Under the pieces are notes generated by a model, which was given only the letters and a program-made list of their open reading frames with translations, was not told where the DNA came from and made no database searches. Source: Firmicutes bacterium TM09-10 (GTDB lineage Bacteria > Bacillota > Clostridia > Lachnospirales > Lachnospiraceae). From it: a stretch of DNA of 64,000 nt. The position numbers and the translations under genes are program-made. This document shows, one piece after another, positions 46,947-55,417 of the stretch (position 1 is its first letter; the number at the start of each line of letters is the position of its first letter). The DNA is taken from the NCBI GenBank assembly GCA_003481005.1, contig QUKC01000002.1, positions 1 through 64,000 on the forward strand, read 5' to 3'.

Positions 46947-47334
46947 CGGCGTCCTCCGTGATACCGTTTTCAGCATTGGCGGCGTTCTGCTCCATAATGC
47001 GTCTGAGCTTCTTGTCGAGGGTTTCCATACCCTCATAGCTGCCCGTCACCGTGTATTCCGTGCCGCCGTGTTCCTCCACAATCTTAACATCGGGCAGCCA
47101 AAAGGCGGACGGATTTTTCACTACGATGTTGCCCTTGTCATCGAAAGAAAACTCTCGCTTGGGGGCATCATCGGGACGAGGCTCGACCTTGGCATAATGG
47201 TCTGGATTGGAGAAATAGAACGAACGGATTTCGCCGCCATCCTCACCGTTGTCAAAATCATCATCCGCAAAAATCTCGTCCAGTTCTTTGTCGGTCAATT
47301 CGATGATCTCATTGCCATTTTCTTTCGGATTCAC
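46939..47334 (-). CDS. Acidic mobile-element protein of unknown function
   Basis: This 131-residue protein is highly acidic (ELTDKELDEIFADDDFDNGE) with a later strand-rich part (FSFDDKGNIVVKNPSAFWLP). It ends 8 bases inside the recombinase start (ATGAGTAA), so the two are coupled. Similar short acidic genes sit before large serine recombinases in mobilizable elements. The family name is uncertain. Confidence 0.65.
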   Translation of the reverse strand: MNPKENGNEIIELTDKELDEIFADDDFDNGEDGGEIRSFYFSNPDHYAKVEPRPDDAPKREFSFDDKGNIVVKNPSAFWLPDVKIVEEHGGTEYTVTGSYEGMETLDKKLRRIMEQNAANAENGITEDADE

Positions 47335-47782
47335 TTCGTCAAGCCCCCTTCACTTCAGTTCATTTTATGTAAAAATTCAGTCGGAGTAGCAAAACGGACG
47401 AACGCCGTCAATGGTCAAGATGAACGGCTGCGCCGCCATTGACAGCGCCCGTCCGTTTCGCTTTTTGGCAGACAAGGCGGCGGTTGCCGCCGATTTTCAT
47501 TTAAGGAAATGGCGCTTGCTAACATGGGAAACGGAGAATAGCAAGCACAGCAAGTGTAGCTACACTTGCGAAAACCGGCGTGGCACGACCGGGATTTCCT
47601 TGCAGAATAGCAAGCAAGCTCCGGTGAGTACCCACACCGGAGCTTGCCATTCTGGCAAGCAATGCTCGCGTTTATACACCCGTGCAATCTTGTTGGGGAA
47701 ATGCCCCAAACCCCTGAACGATTTCAGAGAAATCGACTGCGCTCCTGCGGAGTTGAATATCAATCTATCTTCGGAAAGTGAG
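47335..47782. other. Structured non-coding region, possible oriT
   Basis: The 448 bases hold several strong inverted repeats. AAACGGACG (47392-47400) pairs with CGTCCGTTT (47450-47458), with nested GTCAATGG/CCATTGAC. A 20-base palindrome GCAAGTGTAGCTACACTTGC lies at 47550-47569. GCAAGCTCCGGTG/CACCGGAGCTTGC (47614-47626, 47635-47647) is a perfect 13-bp stem. Position beside a mobC fragment suggests a transfer origin, but no nick site was identified with certainty. Confidence 0.55.
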
Positions 47783-47977
47783 TCATGGATTTTTGGGTTC
47801 ACGGCGTTCAGGCAAATCCGGTTTTGCTGCATATCCGTCGATCGCCATTTTCCGAAGGTAAGCGCTCATATTCTCTATACCAAGCTGCGCCATCCTCGCC
47901 TTTATCAAGCTGAGTTCTTTTTCATCTACGAAGAATTTGACCTGTATCGGTCGCTTACGATTCCTGTTGTCTGGCAT
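47783..47977 (-). pseudogene. mobC-type mobilisation protein, N-terminal fragment
   Basis: The 64-residue frame reads MPDNRNRKRPIQVKFFVDEK, then LSLIKARMAQLGIENMSAYL and RKMAIDGYA, the ribbon-helix-helix start of MobC-type relaxosome proteins. Normal proteins continue for another 50 or more residues; this one ends PERREPKNP. It is truncated and adjoins the oriT-like region. A second copy of its start lies at 48515-48599. Confidence 0.75.
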
Positions 47978-48001
47978 AGATGCTATCCCTCTCCTGTTCA
48001 G

Positions 48002-48478
48002 TTATCTCTTGTCCGTAGTGAAAAGCTTTACTGTGTCTGTTGGATCCTTCAATTCGGTCTTGAAGAATTCTGGATACATCTTAATGTCCTCGTCGAGCGA
48101 AGCCCACACCAAATGTTCTTTGCTGTTATCCTCCATAAAGCTTTCACTGATCGGCGCAAAAGCATCAGGCACTTTCATATAGAAGAAAAGCGAAATCTCA
48201 TAAATCAGCTTGTTCCGATTGGAAGGCACGTCGCCATAGAAATAGTTTTCATGCACAAAGCCAAGGCGGTCAATTTCCATCTGAACGCCTGTTTCCTCCA
48301 ACACCTCACGGACGACAGCCTCTTCTGCTGTTTCACCGAATTTTACCCTGCCGCCAACGGAGTAGAGATAGTCTCTGTCATTGCCAACCATCAAAATCTT
48401 TCCATCCTTCATGATGATTGCGCCGACACGAATATTCAAAATTCCATCGTCACAGACTACGCACATATCTTTGTTCAT
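48002..48478 (-). CDS. NUDIX hydrolase
   Basis: This 158-residue cytosolic hydrolase has the Nudix box GGRVKFGETAEEAVVREVLE with ETGV completing it (GX5EX7REUXEEXGU). Such enzymes cleave nucleoside diphosphate derivatives, and the substrate cannot be read from sequence. The ATG at 48478 (MNKDMCVV) is preferred, because an upstream in-frame start at 48547 falls inside a mobC remnant. It lies between two mobC fragments and is probably cargo of the mobile element. Confidence 0.88.
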   Translation of the reverse strand: MNKDMCVVCDDGILNIRVGAIIMKDGKILMVGNDRDYLYSVGGRVKFGETAEEAVVREVLEETGVQMEIDRLGFVHENYFYGDVPSNRNKLIYEISLFFYMKVPDAFAPISESFMEDNSKEHLVWASLDEDIKMYPEFFKTELKDPTDTVKLFTTDKR

Positions 48479-48514
48479 TGTTTTTCTACCTCTGCACACA
48501 GTTTCAGTGCTGTC

Positions 48515-48599
48515 ATTTTTGCTTTTATCAAGCCAAGTCCTTTTCACATACGAAGAATTTGATCTGTATCGGCCGATTCCAGTTCCTGTTGTCAGGCAT
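48515..48599 (-). pseudogene. Second mobC start fragment
   Basis: ATG at 48599 opens MPDNRNWNRPIQIKFFVCEK and stops after DLA. The DNA is about 80 percent identical by eye to the mobC start at 47893-47977 and has the same orientation. Only the first part is present. It shows that the element carried a duplicated or recombined mobC start on each side of the NUDIX gene. Confidence 0.7.
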
Positions 48600-48602
48600 A
48601 AC

Positions 48603-49382
48603 TTACCCCTCTGACTTTAGAATATGTTCTCGAATTACTGCTTCATGCTCTTGACAATAGGCGTAGCTGCTTCGCATAAAATCTTCAATATTCTGGCTTC
48701 TGTACATAGCGTCCAATGTGTCAAGAATAGGTTTCCCATCTACCATCATATCGAAGAAATACGGATAGACACATCCACCGTTTTCTCTCGGGAAATACGG
48801 GTTGATGGAGCTGAGCCGCTCATCTCTCATCACGGATTCGACCACCATTTCGCTCAATATCCATTTGAGCGAGGGACGCTCATATTCGTCGTAGTTATCT
48901 CCAAACAGCTGGTTCCATACATAGAACCAAATAAAGTGTATGATCTCATGTATTCCATCGCCAATGGCACCCTTTGCGCTGTTCAAATAAAATGTGTCAT
49001 AGCAGTGTTCTTTTAGAAAACGCGGCTCAATAGGGTTCAAACTCAAATTGCAACGCAGGTCATTAAACAAGCCTGTGCAATCTATGCCGAAAGCCTCTGA
49101 TAAAGCAGCTGTAATCTGCGCTTTGCAAGCGTTCCAGTGATGAGAATATGAGATTACCTTCTCGTCGATTGTGTTCTTCAACTCAGCATACGCGACCCTC
49201 ATGGTACGTTCAATGTAGTCTCTTCTTTCTGCAACTGGCAAACTTGCAGCGAATGTCCTGTCAAGCTGCGGATAAAAATAGTATAAGGGTTCGGACCAGA
49301 ATTCAGCTTCTCCTTCGGTCTGAAAATGCATGATACTCTGAATCATATAATCGACACCGGGATTTATAAATGTAACTTCCAT
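48603..49382 (-). CDS. HExxH protein, possible zinc metallopeptidase
   Basis: This 259-residue soluble protein has HEIIH near residue 143, in GDGIHEIIHFIWFYVWNQL. A downstream acidic segment (KWILSEMVVESVMRDE) could give the third zinc ligand, as in gluzincins. No signal peptide is present. The family is not recognised, and the peptidase activity is inferred from the motif alone. It is next to the NUDIX gene in the same mobile region. Confidence 0.65.
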   Translation of the reverse strand: MEVTFINPGVDYMIQSIMHFQTEGEAEFWSEPLYYFYPQLDRTFAASLPVAERRDYIERTMRVAYAELKNTIDEKVISYSHHWNACKAQITAALSEAFGIDCTGLFNDLRCNLSLNPIEPRFLKEHCYDTFYLNSAKGAIGDGIHEIIHFIWFYVWNQLFGDNYDEYERPSLKWILSEMVVESVMRDERLSSINPYFPRENGGCVYPYFFDMMVDGKPILDTLDAMYRSQNIEDFMRSSYAYCQEHEAVIREHILKSEG

Positions 49383-49455
49383 AAATCGTTCACCTCTGTG
49401 TTATTTCCTCTATATCTTTCTCAACTCGGTATTCGGTGTACCAAACTTTCACTTC

Positions 49456-49600
49456 TCATGTAATCTGATCCAAAAGACTGTACTCAGTAACTGTTTTAGA
49501 ATACATCTTTGTGCTGCCGTTCAAAACGAAATCAGCATGCGCCAATGGGGCATTGCGGATCAGATCATCAAACGTGCCCAACCGTTCGTGTGTACACACA
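49456..49600 (-). pseudogene. C-terminal coding fragment, unidentified
   Basis: The minus strand reads THERLGTFDDLIRNAPLAHA, then DFVLNGSTKMYSKTVTEYSL, ending LDQIT at a TGA (49458-49456). It looks like real coding sequence with no start, so it is a remnant of a mobile-element protein. The rest of 49383-49925 has no supported gene. Confidence 0.45.
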
Positions 49601-49925
49601 GTATAACATAGCAATCATTCTATTTTCAATAGGCGCGACGGAAGTTATCGCTATTTAGCAATATTATTTTGTGCTAAAATCTGATTTTTCGATTCTTACA
49701 GTGTCAATCATACTCTGCATCGAAATACCTATCTATCGACTTTACAGTTTTGAGGGGTATTTTGCTTGACCGCAAATATACGCACTCCCCAGCGAACGGT
49801 ATCTGCTATGCAGCGATTCGCTGTTTCACAAAAGAACCACGCAGAGGCGATAACTATTTCACCCTTTTTACTGTCCTTACCTTACAGAACAGAAAATAGG
49901 CGATTTTCAGCCCTTAGCTGTACAA

Positions 49926-49965
49926 AAACAGGCGGCACCCAACCGAAGTTGAGTGCCGCCTGTTT
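49926..49965. terminator. Strong hairpin, probable terminator
   Basis: AAACAGGCGGCAC and GTGCCGCCTGTTT pair perfectly around a 14-base loop. It stands alone in a gene-free stretch and may mark the end of the mobile remnant. Confidence 0.6.
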
Positions 49966-50052
49966 TGTTGTCCAATCCTGCTTGGCAGATGCCGATTTTG
50001 TAGTTTTCTCAAATTACTGTCTTATCGGCACACGCCTAAGGCTCTCTTTTTT

Positions 50053-50180
50053 GCGCTACTTCTAAATTCCCGCAGGAAATCTGAAAGGTTCCACTTTGGG
50101 GCGCTACTTCTAAATTTCCTGCGGAAATTTGAAAGGTTCCACTTTGGGACGCTACTTCTAAATTTCCTGCGGAAATTCAA
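50053..50180. repeat. 48-bp tandem palindromic repeat, 2.7 units
   Basis: Units start at 50053, 50101 and 50149 with a 48-base period. Each has GCGCTACTTC, a core AAATTTCCTGCGGAAATTT that is self-complementary, then GAAAGGTTCCACTTTGGG. The third unit is cut after the core and supplies the stop codon of the AraC gene (TCA at 50177-50179). The same family occurs inverted at 58674-58765. Confidence 0.85.
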
Positions 50181-51067
50181 TCACTTCCGGACATCGCTTC
50201 CAGCTTCTCCAACATCTCCCGATATTCTTTCGGGGAAATCCCATATTCCTTCCGAAATGCCCGGTAAAAAGCGGAATAATCCCGAAATCCAAACACCGGG
50301 TAGACGCTCGTGATCTTATCGCCGCTGCGGATGGCGCTTTTGCAGGCATCAAGCCTTTTTTTCAGAATATACTGATGTACGGAAATCCCCGTCTCATCCT
50401 TGAACACATGGGAAATATGATATTTGCTCACATGAAAGATGCGCGAAAGCTCGTTCAGATCAAGGTTTTCTTTTAAATGCTCTTCTATATAATCCATCAT
50501 CATTTCATACAGTCCCTGCATCGCCCGCTCCCGGATCGGGTGCTCCTGTGCGTATGCCTCGCGATTTAAATGCAGCACAAGTTCACCAATACAGAGCGGA
50601 ATCTTCGCATCCTTTCCAAACCTGTCCTGCCGCATCTCTTCTAAAAGTCGGAGCACCTTTGCCTGCGTTTCCCGAAATGCGATCTCCTCCTGATGCAGCA
50701 CATATTCCTGACGCTTTGTCGCCCGCTCGATCAGATACCCATAGCTGTCTGACTGTTTTTGCAGCTGATCTGCATAACTATAGCTGATCCAGAACACGAA
50801 CCGTCGGTATGGCTTATGGGGATTCTGGATGATCGCACAGTGCGGAATCTGAGGCGGAATCAGGATGATATCTCCGTACTTGAGCAAATAGGAACGCTCT
50901 CCGATCTTCATACAGACGTCCCCTTCCAGGAAAAAATAAAACTCATAATAATCGTGGGAATGCGTCCGCACCTCTGCCATCCCGCTATCGCTATAATAAT
51001 AAAGTTCAAAATCCTGCGCCAGCATGTATTGGCGCGTGACAAATCTGCTCTCTAATTCTTTTTTCAT
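50177..51067 (-). CDS. AraC-family regulator of the sugar locus
   Basis: This 296-residue protein has an N-terminal cupin domain (HSHDYYEFYFFLEGDVCMKI). The C-terminal AraC double helix-turn-helix has LDLNELSRIFHVSKYHISHV and VYPVFGFRDYSAFYRAFRKE with YGISPKEYRE. It is divergent from the isomerase/oxidoreductase operon at 51236 and is its likely activator. The ATG at 51067 has AAAGGA upstream. Its last codons lie in a repeat unit. Confidence 0.92.
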   Translation of the reverse strand: MKKELESRFVTRQYMLAQDFELYYYSDSGMAEVRTHSHDYYEFYFFLEGDVCMKIGERSYLLKYGDIILIPPQIPHCAIIQNPHKPYRRFVFWISYSYADQLQKQSDSYGYLIERATKRQEYVLHQEEIAFRETQAKVLRLLEEMRQDRFGKDAKIPLCIGELVLHLNREAYAQEHPIRERAMQGLYEMMMDYIEEHLKENLDLNELSRIFHVSKYHISHVFKDETGISVHQYILKKRLDACKSAIRSGDKITSVYPVFGFRDYSAFYRAFRKEYGISPKEYREMLEKLEAMSGSD

Positions 51068-51146
51068 GAGGCGTCCTTTCTGTAATACATCGAATTCTTT
51101 TACCACAAAACTAGCACGAAATCGCAACTTTTACAATATAGCCAAC

Positions 51147-51175
51147 TTCTCTTACAATCGTCTTTCTGCTATAAT
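51147..51175 (+). promoter_or_regulatory. Promoter for the isomerase operon, weak -35
   Basis: TATAAT at 51170-51175 is consensus, but 17 bases upstream the -35 is TTCTCT. A poor -35 fits activation by the divergent AraC protein. Confidence 0.55.
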
Positions 51176-51235
51176 GAGTCTATCATAGGAATGCATGATA
51201 TTCAGACAGCACCAATTGAAAGGGGGAACTTTCTC

Positions 51236-52027
51236 ATGCTACAGACAGGGGCACAGCTCTACACCGTCCGCAGCTACACGCAGACGATCGAAGACTTTAC
51301 CTGTACCATTCAAAAAATCGCTGACATCGGTTATAAAACCGTCCAGCTTTCCGCCGTTTCCAAACAGATTAAGCCGGAGCAGATCCGTGAAATTTGCGAC
51401 CGCGCGGGCATTTCCATTGTCCTGACCCACAGCGATCCCGAACGGATTCTGCACGATACCGACGCGCTCATCAAAGAGCACGATATCCTCGGCTGCAGCT
51501 ATATCGGTCTTGGCTGCATGCCGGACAAATACCGCACCAAAGAGTGGCTTTCCCACTTTATTTCCGATTTTAAAGAGCCCGCGAAAAAAATCGCGGCGGC
51601 AGGAAAGCTTTTCATGTACCACAACCATAACCTCGAGTTCGAAACTTTTGCCGCGGAAAATCTTCCAAATGCTGCGCCTAACCGCCGGATTTTGGAATAT
51701 CTTCTCGAGGGCTTTGCACCGGATGAAATGGGAGTCACGCTCGATACTTACTGGGTTGCGGCAGCAGGCGCGGACGTCTGTGACTGGATCTCGCAGATGA
51801 GCGACCGGATTCCCTGCGTCCACTTAAAAGATATGAAGGTAAAAAACTGGCAGCCGGTCATGGCTCCGGTTATGGAAGGCAACTTAAACTTCTCCGCTAT
51901 CTTCCACGCACTGGAAGCTTCCAACTGCAAATATCTGCTCGTTGAACAGGACGACTGCTATGGGGAAAGCCCCTTCGACTGCTTAAAGACCAGCTATGAA
52001 AATCTGTCAAAGGCTGGCTACCGCTAA
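51236..52027 (+). CDS. Sugar phosphate isomerase/epimerase-type TIM barrel
   Basis: This 263-residue protein belongs to the AP-endonuclease-2/xylose isomerase-like barrel family. Metal-site segments are MYHNHNLEFETF (His and Glu), GVTLDTYWVA (Asp), CVHLKDMKVK (His) and LLVEQDDCYG (Glu). It starts MLQTGAQLYTVRSYTQ. Members isomerise, epimerise or eliminate sugars; the exact substrate is not readable. AAAGGGGG precedes the ATG at 51236. The next gene follows after 98 bases. Confidence 0.88.
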   Translation: MLQTGAQLYTVRSYTQTIEDFTCTIQKIADIGYKTVQLSAVSKQIKPEQIREICDRAGISIVLTHSDPERILHDTDALIKEHDILGCSYIGLGCMPDKYRTKEWLSHFISDFKEPAKKIAAAGKLFMYHNHNLEFETFAAENLPNAAPNRRILEYLLEGFAPDEMGVTLDTYWVAAAGADVCDWISQMSDRIPCVHLKDMKVKNWQPVMAPVMEGNLNFSAIFHALEASNCKYLLVEQDDCYGESPFDCLKTSYENLSKAGYR

Positions 52028-52125
52028 ATCAGACTTTCCTCCGGCAGCAAATGCCTACTGCCGGAGCTAAATCGACACAGGCGAATTTTGCATTACCGAA
52101 ATTTCTGTATCAAGAGGAGGTACTT

Positions 52126-53328
52126 ATGAATCAGGTAAAACTTGGCATCATCGGACTTGGAAATATGGGCAGTGGCCACTGCAACAACATCCTCGCCGGA
52201 CTGACGCCCGAAATCAAACTGACCGCCGCTGCAGACCTGCGGCAGTCCAGACGCGACTGGGCAAAGGAGACGCTGCCCGATGACGTCGTTCTTTTTGAAA
52301 ACGGCGACCAGCTGATCGAATCCGGTCTGTGCGACGCCGTTATCATCGCAACGCCCCACTACGAGCATCCGCGTCTTGCGATCCTCGCATTCGAACACGG
52401 GCTTCATGTCATGAGTGAAAAGCCCGCAGGCGTTTATACCAAGCAGGTTCGCGAAATGAATGAAGCTGCCATCCGCTCCGGCAAAGTGTTCGGCATGATG
52501 TTCAACCAGCGTACCAACTGCGTTTACAGAAAGATGCATGAAATGGTACAGAGCGGCAAATACGGTCAAATCAAGCGCGTCAACTGGATCATCACCGACT
52601 GGTACCGCACACAGGCTTACTATAACTCCGGCGGCTGGCGCGCAACCTGGGACGGCGAAGGCGGCGGCGTGCTGTTAAACCAGTGCCCGCACAACTTAGA
52701 CCTCTTGCAGTGGATCTGTGGACTCCCCTGCCGCGTCCGTGCCTTCTGCCACAACGGCAAATGGCACCAGATCGAGGTCGAGGACGACGTAACCGCTTAC
52801 CTCGAATTTCCGAATGGCGCAACCGGCGTTTTTGTCACGACCACAGCAGACGCTCCCGGCACGAACCGCTTTGAAATTACTTTGGAACGCGGCAAACTCG
52901 TAGCAGAGCATGACAAACTGACGTTCTTCGAGCTCGAACAGAGCGAACGTGACTTCTGCTTTACGGCAACAGGCGGCTTCGAACAGCCCGCCGGACATGA
53001 GATCACCATCGAACTGGACGGCAAAAATCCGCAGCATGTCGGCGTATTGAACGCTTTTGCAGGCGCGATCCTGCGCGGCGAACCGCTCGTTGCAGACGGG
53101 ACCGAGGGGATCCGAGGTCTGGAGCTTTCCAATGCGATGCATCTTTCCTCCTGGACAGACCAGACGGTTACCCTGCCGATCGACGAAGCGCTTTTCCTTG
53201 AAAAATTAAATGAGCACCGCAAAGCCTCCAAAGTCAAAACCGAAGTGACCGAAGCGACGTTCGATACCTCTGACAGCTATGGAAGCAAGGTTTCAGACAA
53301 TACCGACAAAGGAGGCGTAAAGGCATGA
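52126..53328 (+). CDS. Gfo/Idh/MocA family oxidoreductase 1
   Basis: This 400-residue NAD(P)-dependent oxidoreductase has the Rossmann motif GIIGLGNMGSGH at its N-terminus, then the EKPAG signature (MSEKPAGVYTKQ). A GGGVLLNQCPHNLDLLQWI helix carries the conserved H/D pair of the family. It should oxidise or reduce a sugar hydroxyl, often at C3. GAGGAGG supports the ATG at 52126. It overlaps the second oxidoreductase by 4 bases, so the two are co-translated. Confidence 0.92.
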   Translation: MNQVKLGIIGLGNMGSGHCNNILAGLTPEIKLTAAADLRQSRRDWAKETLPDDVVLFENGDQLIESGLCDAVIIATPHYEHPRLAILAFEHGLHVMSEKPAGVYTKQVREMNEAAIRSGKVFGMMFNQRTNCVYRKMHEMVQSGKYGQIKRVNWIITDWYRTQAYYNSGGWRATWDGEGGGVLLNQCPHNLDLLQWICGLPCRVRAFCHNGKWHQIEVEDDVTAYLEFPNGATGVFVTTTADAPGTNRFEITLERGKLVAEHDKLTFFELEQSERDFCFTATGGFEQPAGHEITIELDGKNPQHVGVLNAFAGAILRGEPLVADGTEGIRGLELSNAMHLSSWTDQTVTLPIDEALFLEKLNEHRKASKVKTEVTEATFDTSDSYGSKVSDNTDKGGVKA

Positions 53329-54332
53329 AAACCTGTCTGGTTGGCTGCGGTGGTATCGCCGCCGTACACGGCAGCGTCCTGACCTCCGACATTGATACGG
53401 AATTTGTCGCTGCCGCCGATATCAAACCCAAAAAAGCGCAGACTTATGCGGAAAATTTCCATACCAAGCCCTATCCGTCCCTCGAAAGCATGCTTGAAGC
53501 AGAAAAACCGGATGTCCTGCATATCTGCACGCCGCACTATCTGCACGTTCCGATGGCGATTTATTCCCTGGAACGAAATATCAACGTCTTTATGGAAAAA
53601 CCGCCTGCGATCTCTTTTGACCAGCTCGAAGAACTGAAAAAAGCTGCTGCAAAATCTGACGCCCAACTTGGCTTCTGTTATCAGAACCGCTATAACGCCA
53701 GCATCCGCGCGGCAAAGGATCTGATCGACTCCGGAAAAGCCGGAAAAGTCCTCGGCGCACGCGCGTTCGTAACCTGGTGCAGAGGCGCAGCTTATTATAC
53801 CGAAAGCGGCTGGAGAGGCAGCTTAAAAACCGAGGGCGGCGGCGTTTTGATCAACCAGTCCGTCCACACACAGGATCTGCTCTGCTTTTTGCTCGGCGAC
53901 CCGACTGCGGTCGATGCGACGATGACCAACCACCATTTAAAAGACGTAATAGAAGTCGAGGATACGCTCGAAGCCTATATTGACTTTAACGGCATCCATG
54001 CAAGCTTCTATGCGACGACCTCCTACTGCGCAGATGTCGCACCACTGATCGAAATTGCCTGCGAAAACATGACAATCCGGGTGGAAGACCCGCACGTCAC
54101 GGTATATCCCAAAGACGCTGCGCCTTATCAGCTTTCCATCGAAACGCTGACCCCGATCGGCAAGAGTTACTGGGGCACCGGACACACCGCATGCATTTCG
54201 GACTTCTATCAGTCCCTGCACGACAACCGGCGCTTTCGCTTAAACCTGGAAACAATGGAGCCGAGCATCCGGCTGATGCTTGGAACGTATGAATCCGCCC
54301 GCAGCGGACACAGCGTGACGCTGATCGGATAA
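53325..54332 (+). CDS. Gfo/Idh/MocA family oxidoreductase 2
   Basis: This 335-residue protein starts MKTCLVGCGGIAAVHGSVL with the Rossmann glycine motif. FMEKPPAISFDQLEE is the EKP signature, and EGGGVLINQSVHTQDLLCFL holds the catalytic H region. It is only distantly similar to the gene before it. Two different oxidoreductases of this family side by side suggest an oxidation and a later reduction of the same sugar. It is coupled to its neighbour by an ATGA overlap. Confidence 0.92.
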   Translation: MKTCLVGCGGIAAVHGSVLTSDIDTEFVAAADIKPKKAQTYAENFHTKPYPSLESMLEAEKPDVLHICTPHYLHVPMAIYSLERNINVFMEKPPAISFDQLEELKKAAAKSDAQLGFCYQNRYNASIRAAKDLIDSGKAGKVLGARAFVTWCRGAAYYTESGWRGSLKTEGGGVLINQSVHTQDLLCFLLGDPTAVDATMTNHHLKDVIEVEDTLEAYIDFNGIHASFYATTSYCADVAPLIEIACENMTIRVEDPHVTVYPKDAAPYQLSIETLTPIGKSYWGTGHTACISDFYQSLHDNRRFRLNLETMEPSIRLMLGTYESARSGHSVTLIG

Positions 54333-54454
54333 AAACGGAGGCGGCATGCATTCCGGCGTCCGACGGTACAGGCCGCCAGATGCAGCGTGCATTCAAAACA
54401 GACTCAGCCAGGCAACTGCTGCCACTCCCCACACATAACACAACGAGGTAACCT

Positions 54455-55315
54455 ATGAACACACAACATAAACTGCTCTCTTCCTGCCCGGTCAGCTGCT
54501 TTGCCGACGAAATCGCGGAATCCTTAGACCGCCAGATCGAAGTGCTTTCCCGGCTCGGCATTTCCTACGTCGAGCTGCGCAGCGCGGACGGCATAAATGT
54601 ATCCGATTTTACGATGAATTTTGCAAAAGAGGTAAAGAAAAAGCTCGATCAGGCAAATATCCGCATTTCCGCCATCGGCTCTCCGATCGGCAAAATCGGA
54701 ATTGACGACGATTTCGATGCGCACCTGCAGAAGCTTTCCCATACGGAACAGATGGCAGACATCTTCGAAACGCCCTATATCCGTATGTTCAGCTTCTATA
54801 TCCCGGAAAACTATGCTGCGGCAGACTGCCGCTCCGAGGTGCTTTTCCGGATGGAGGCGATGGTTGCAGAGGCTGCGCATAACAATATCACCCTGCTGCA
54901 TGAAAATGAAAAAGGTATTTACGGCGACAACGCGTCCCGCTGCCTCGACCTGATGCAGCAGTTTGCAGGAAAGCACTTCTCCTGCACGTTCGACTTTGCG
55001 AACTTTATCCAGTGCGGTCAGGATCCGTTAGAGGCTTATGAAATGCTCTCCCCCTATATTTCCTATGTCCATGTCAAGGACGCGCTCTTTGCTACCGGCG
55101 AAGTCGTTCCGGCAGGCACAGGAAACGGACATCTGCCAGAAATTTTCCAAAAGCTCGACGCTTCCGGCTATCACGGCTTTTTGAGCCTCGAGCCGCATTT
55201 AGCCAATTTCAGCGGTCTTGCAGCATTAGAACACAACGCTGCGATTCGCACCGAAAACAACACGGAAAAGGCGTTCTGCGTTGCCTGGGAGGCATTCCAG
55301 AAGGTGCTGGGATAA
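54455..55315 (+). CDS. Sugar phosphate isomerase/epimerase-type TIM barrel 2
   Basis: This 286-residue barrel protein has metal-site segments ITLLHENEKGIYG (Glu), CTFDFANFIQ (Asp), SYVHVKDALF (His) and FLSLEPHLAN (Glu). It is a second, divergent member of the same superfamily as the gene at 51236. AACGAGGTAAC precedes the ATG. The 122-base gap before it holds no supported gene. It is the last gene of the operon, and a terminator follows at 55320. Confidence 0.88.
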   Translation: MNTQHKLLSSCPVSCFADEIAESLDRQIEVLSRLGISYVELRSADGINVSDFTMNFAKEVKKKLDQANIRISAIGSPIGKIGIDDDFDAHLQKLSHTEQMADIFETPYIRMFSFYIPENYAAADCRSEVLFRMEAMVAEAAHNNITLLHENEKGIYGDNASRCLDLMQQFAGKHFSCTFDFANFIQCGQDPLEAYEMLSPYISYVHVKDALFATGEVVPAGTGNGHLPEIFQKLDASGYHGFLSLEPHLANFSGLAALEHNAAIRTENNTEKAFCVAWEAFQKVLG

Positions 55316-55319
55316 CATC

Positions 55320-55348
55320 AAAGAGCTGCCCATACGGCAGCTCTTTTT
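55320..55348 (+). terminator. Terminator of the isomerase/oxidoreductase operon
   Basis: AAAGAGCTGCC and GGCAGCTCTTT form 11-bp arms with a 5-base loop, followed by T's. It lies 4 bases after the stop. Confidence 0.85.
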
Positions 55349-55417
55349 CGTGGCATCTTATCTCACAGAATTAAACCTGTATTCCTCTTGATCTGGCGAA
55401 GTCTATCTGCAGTTTTC

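Noticed and set aside
50053..50180. CRISPR array from the tandem repeats
   Set aside because: The units are contiguous with no unique spacers and no cas genes are near.
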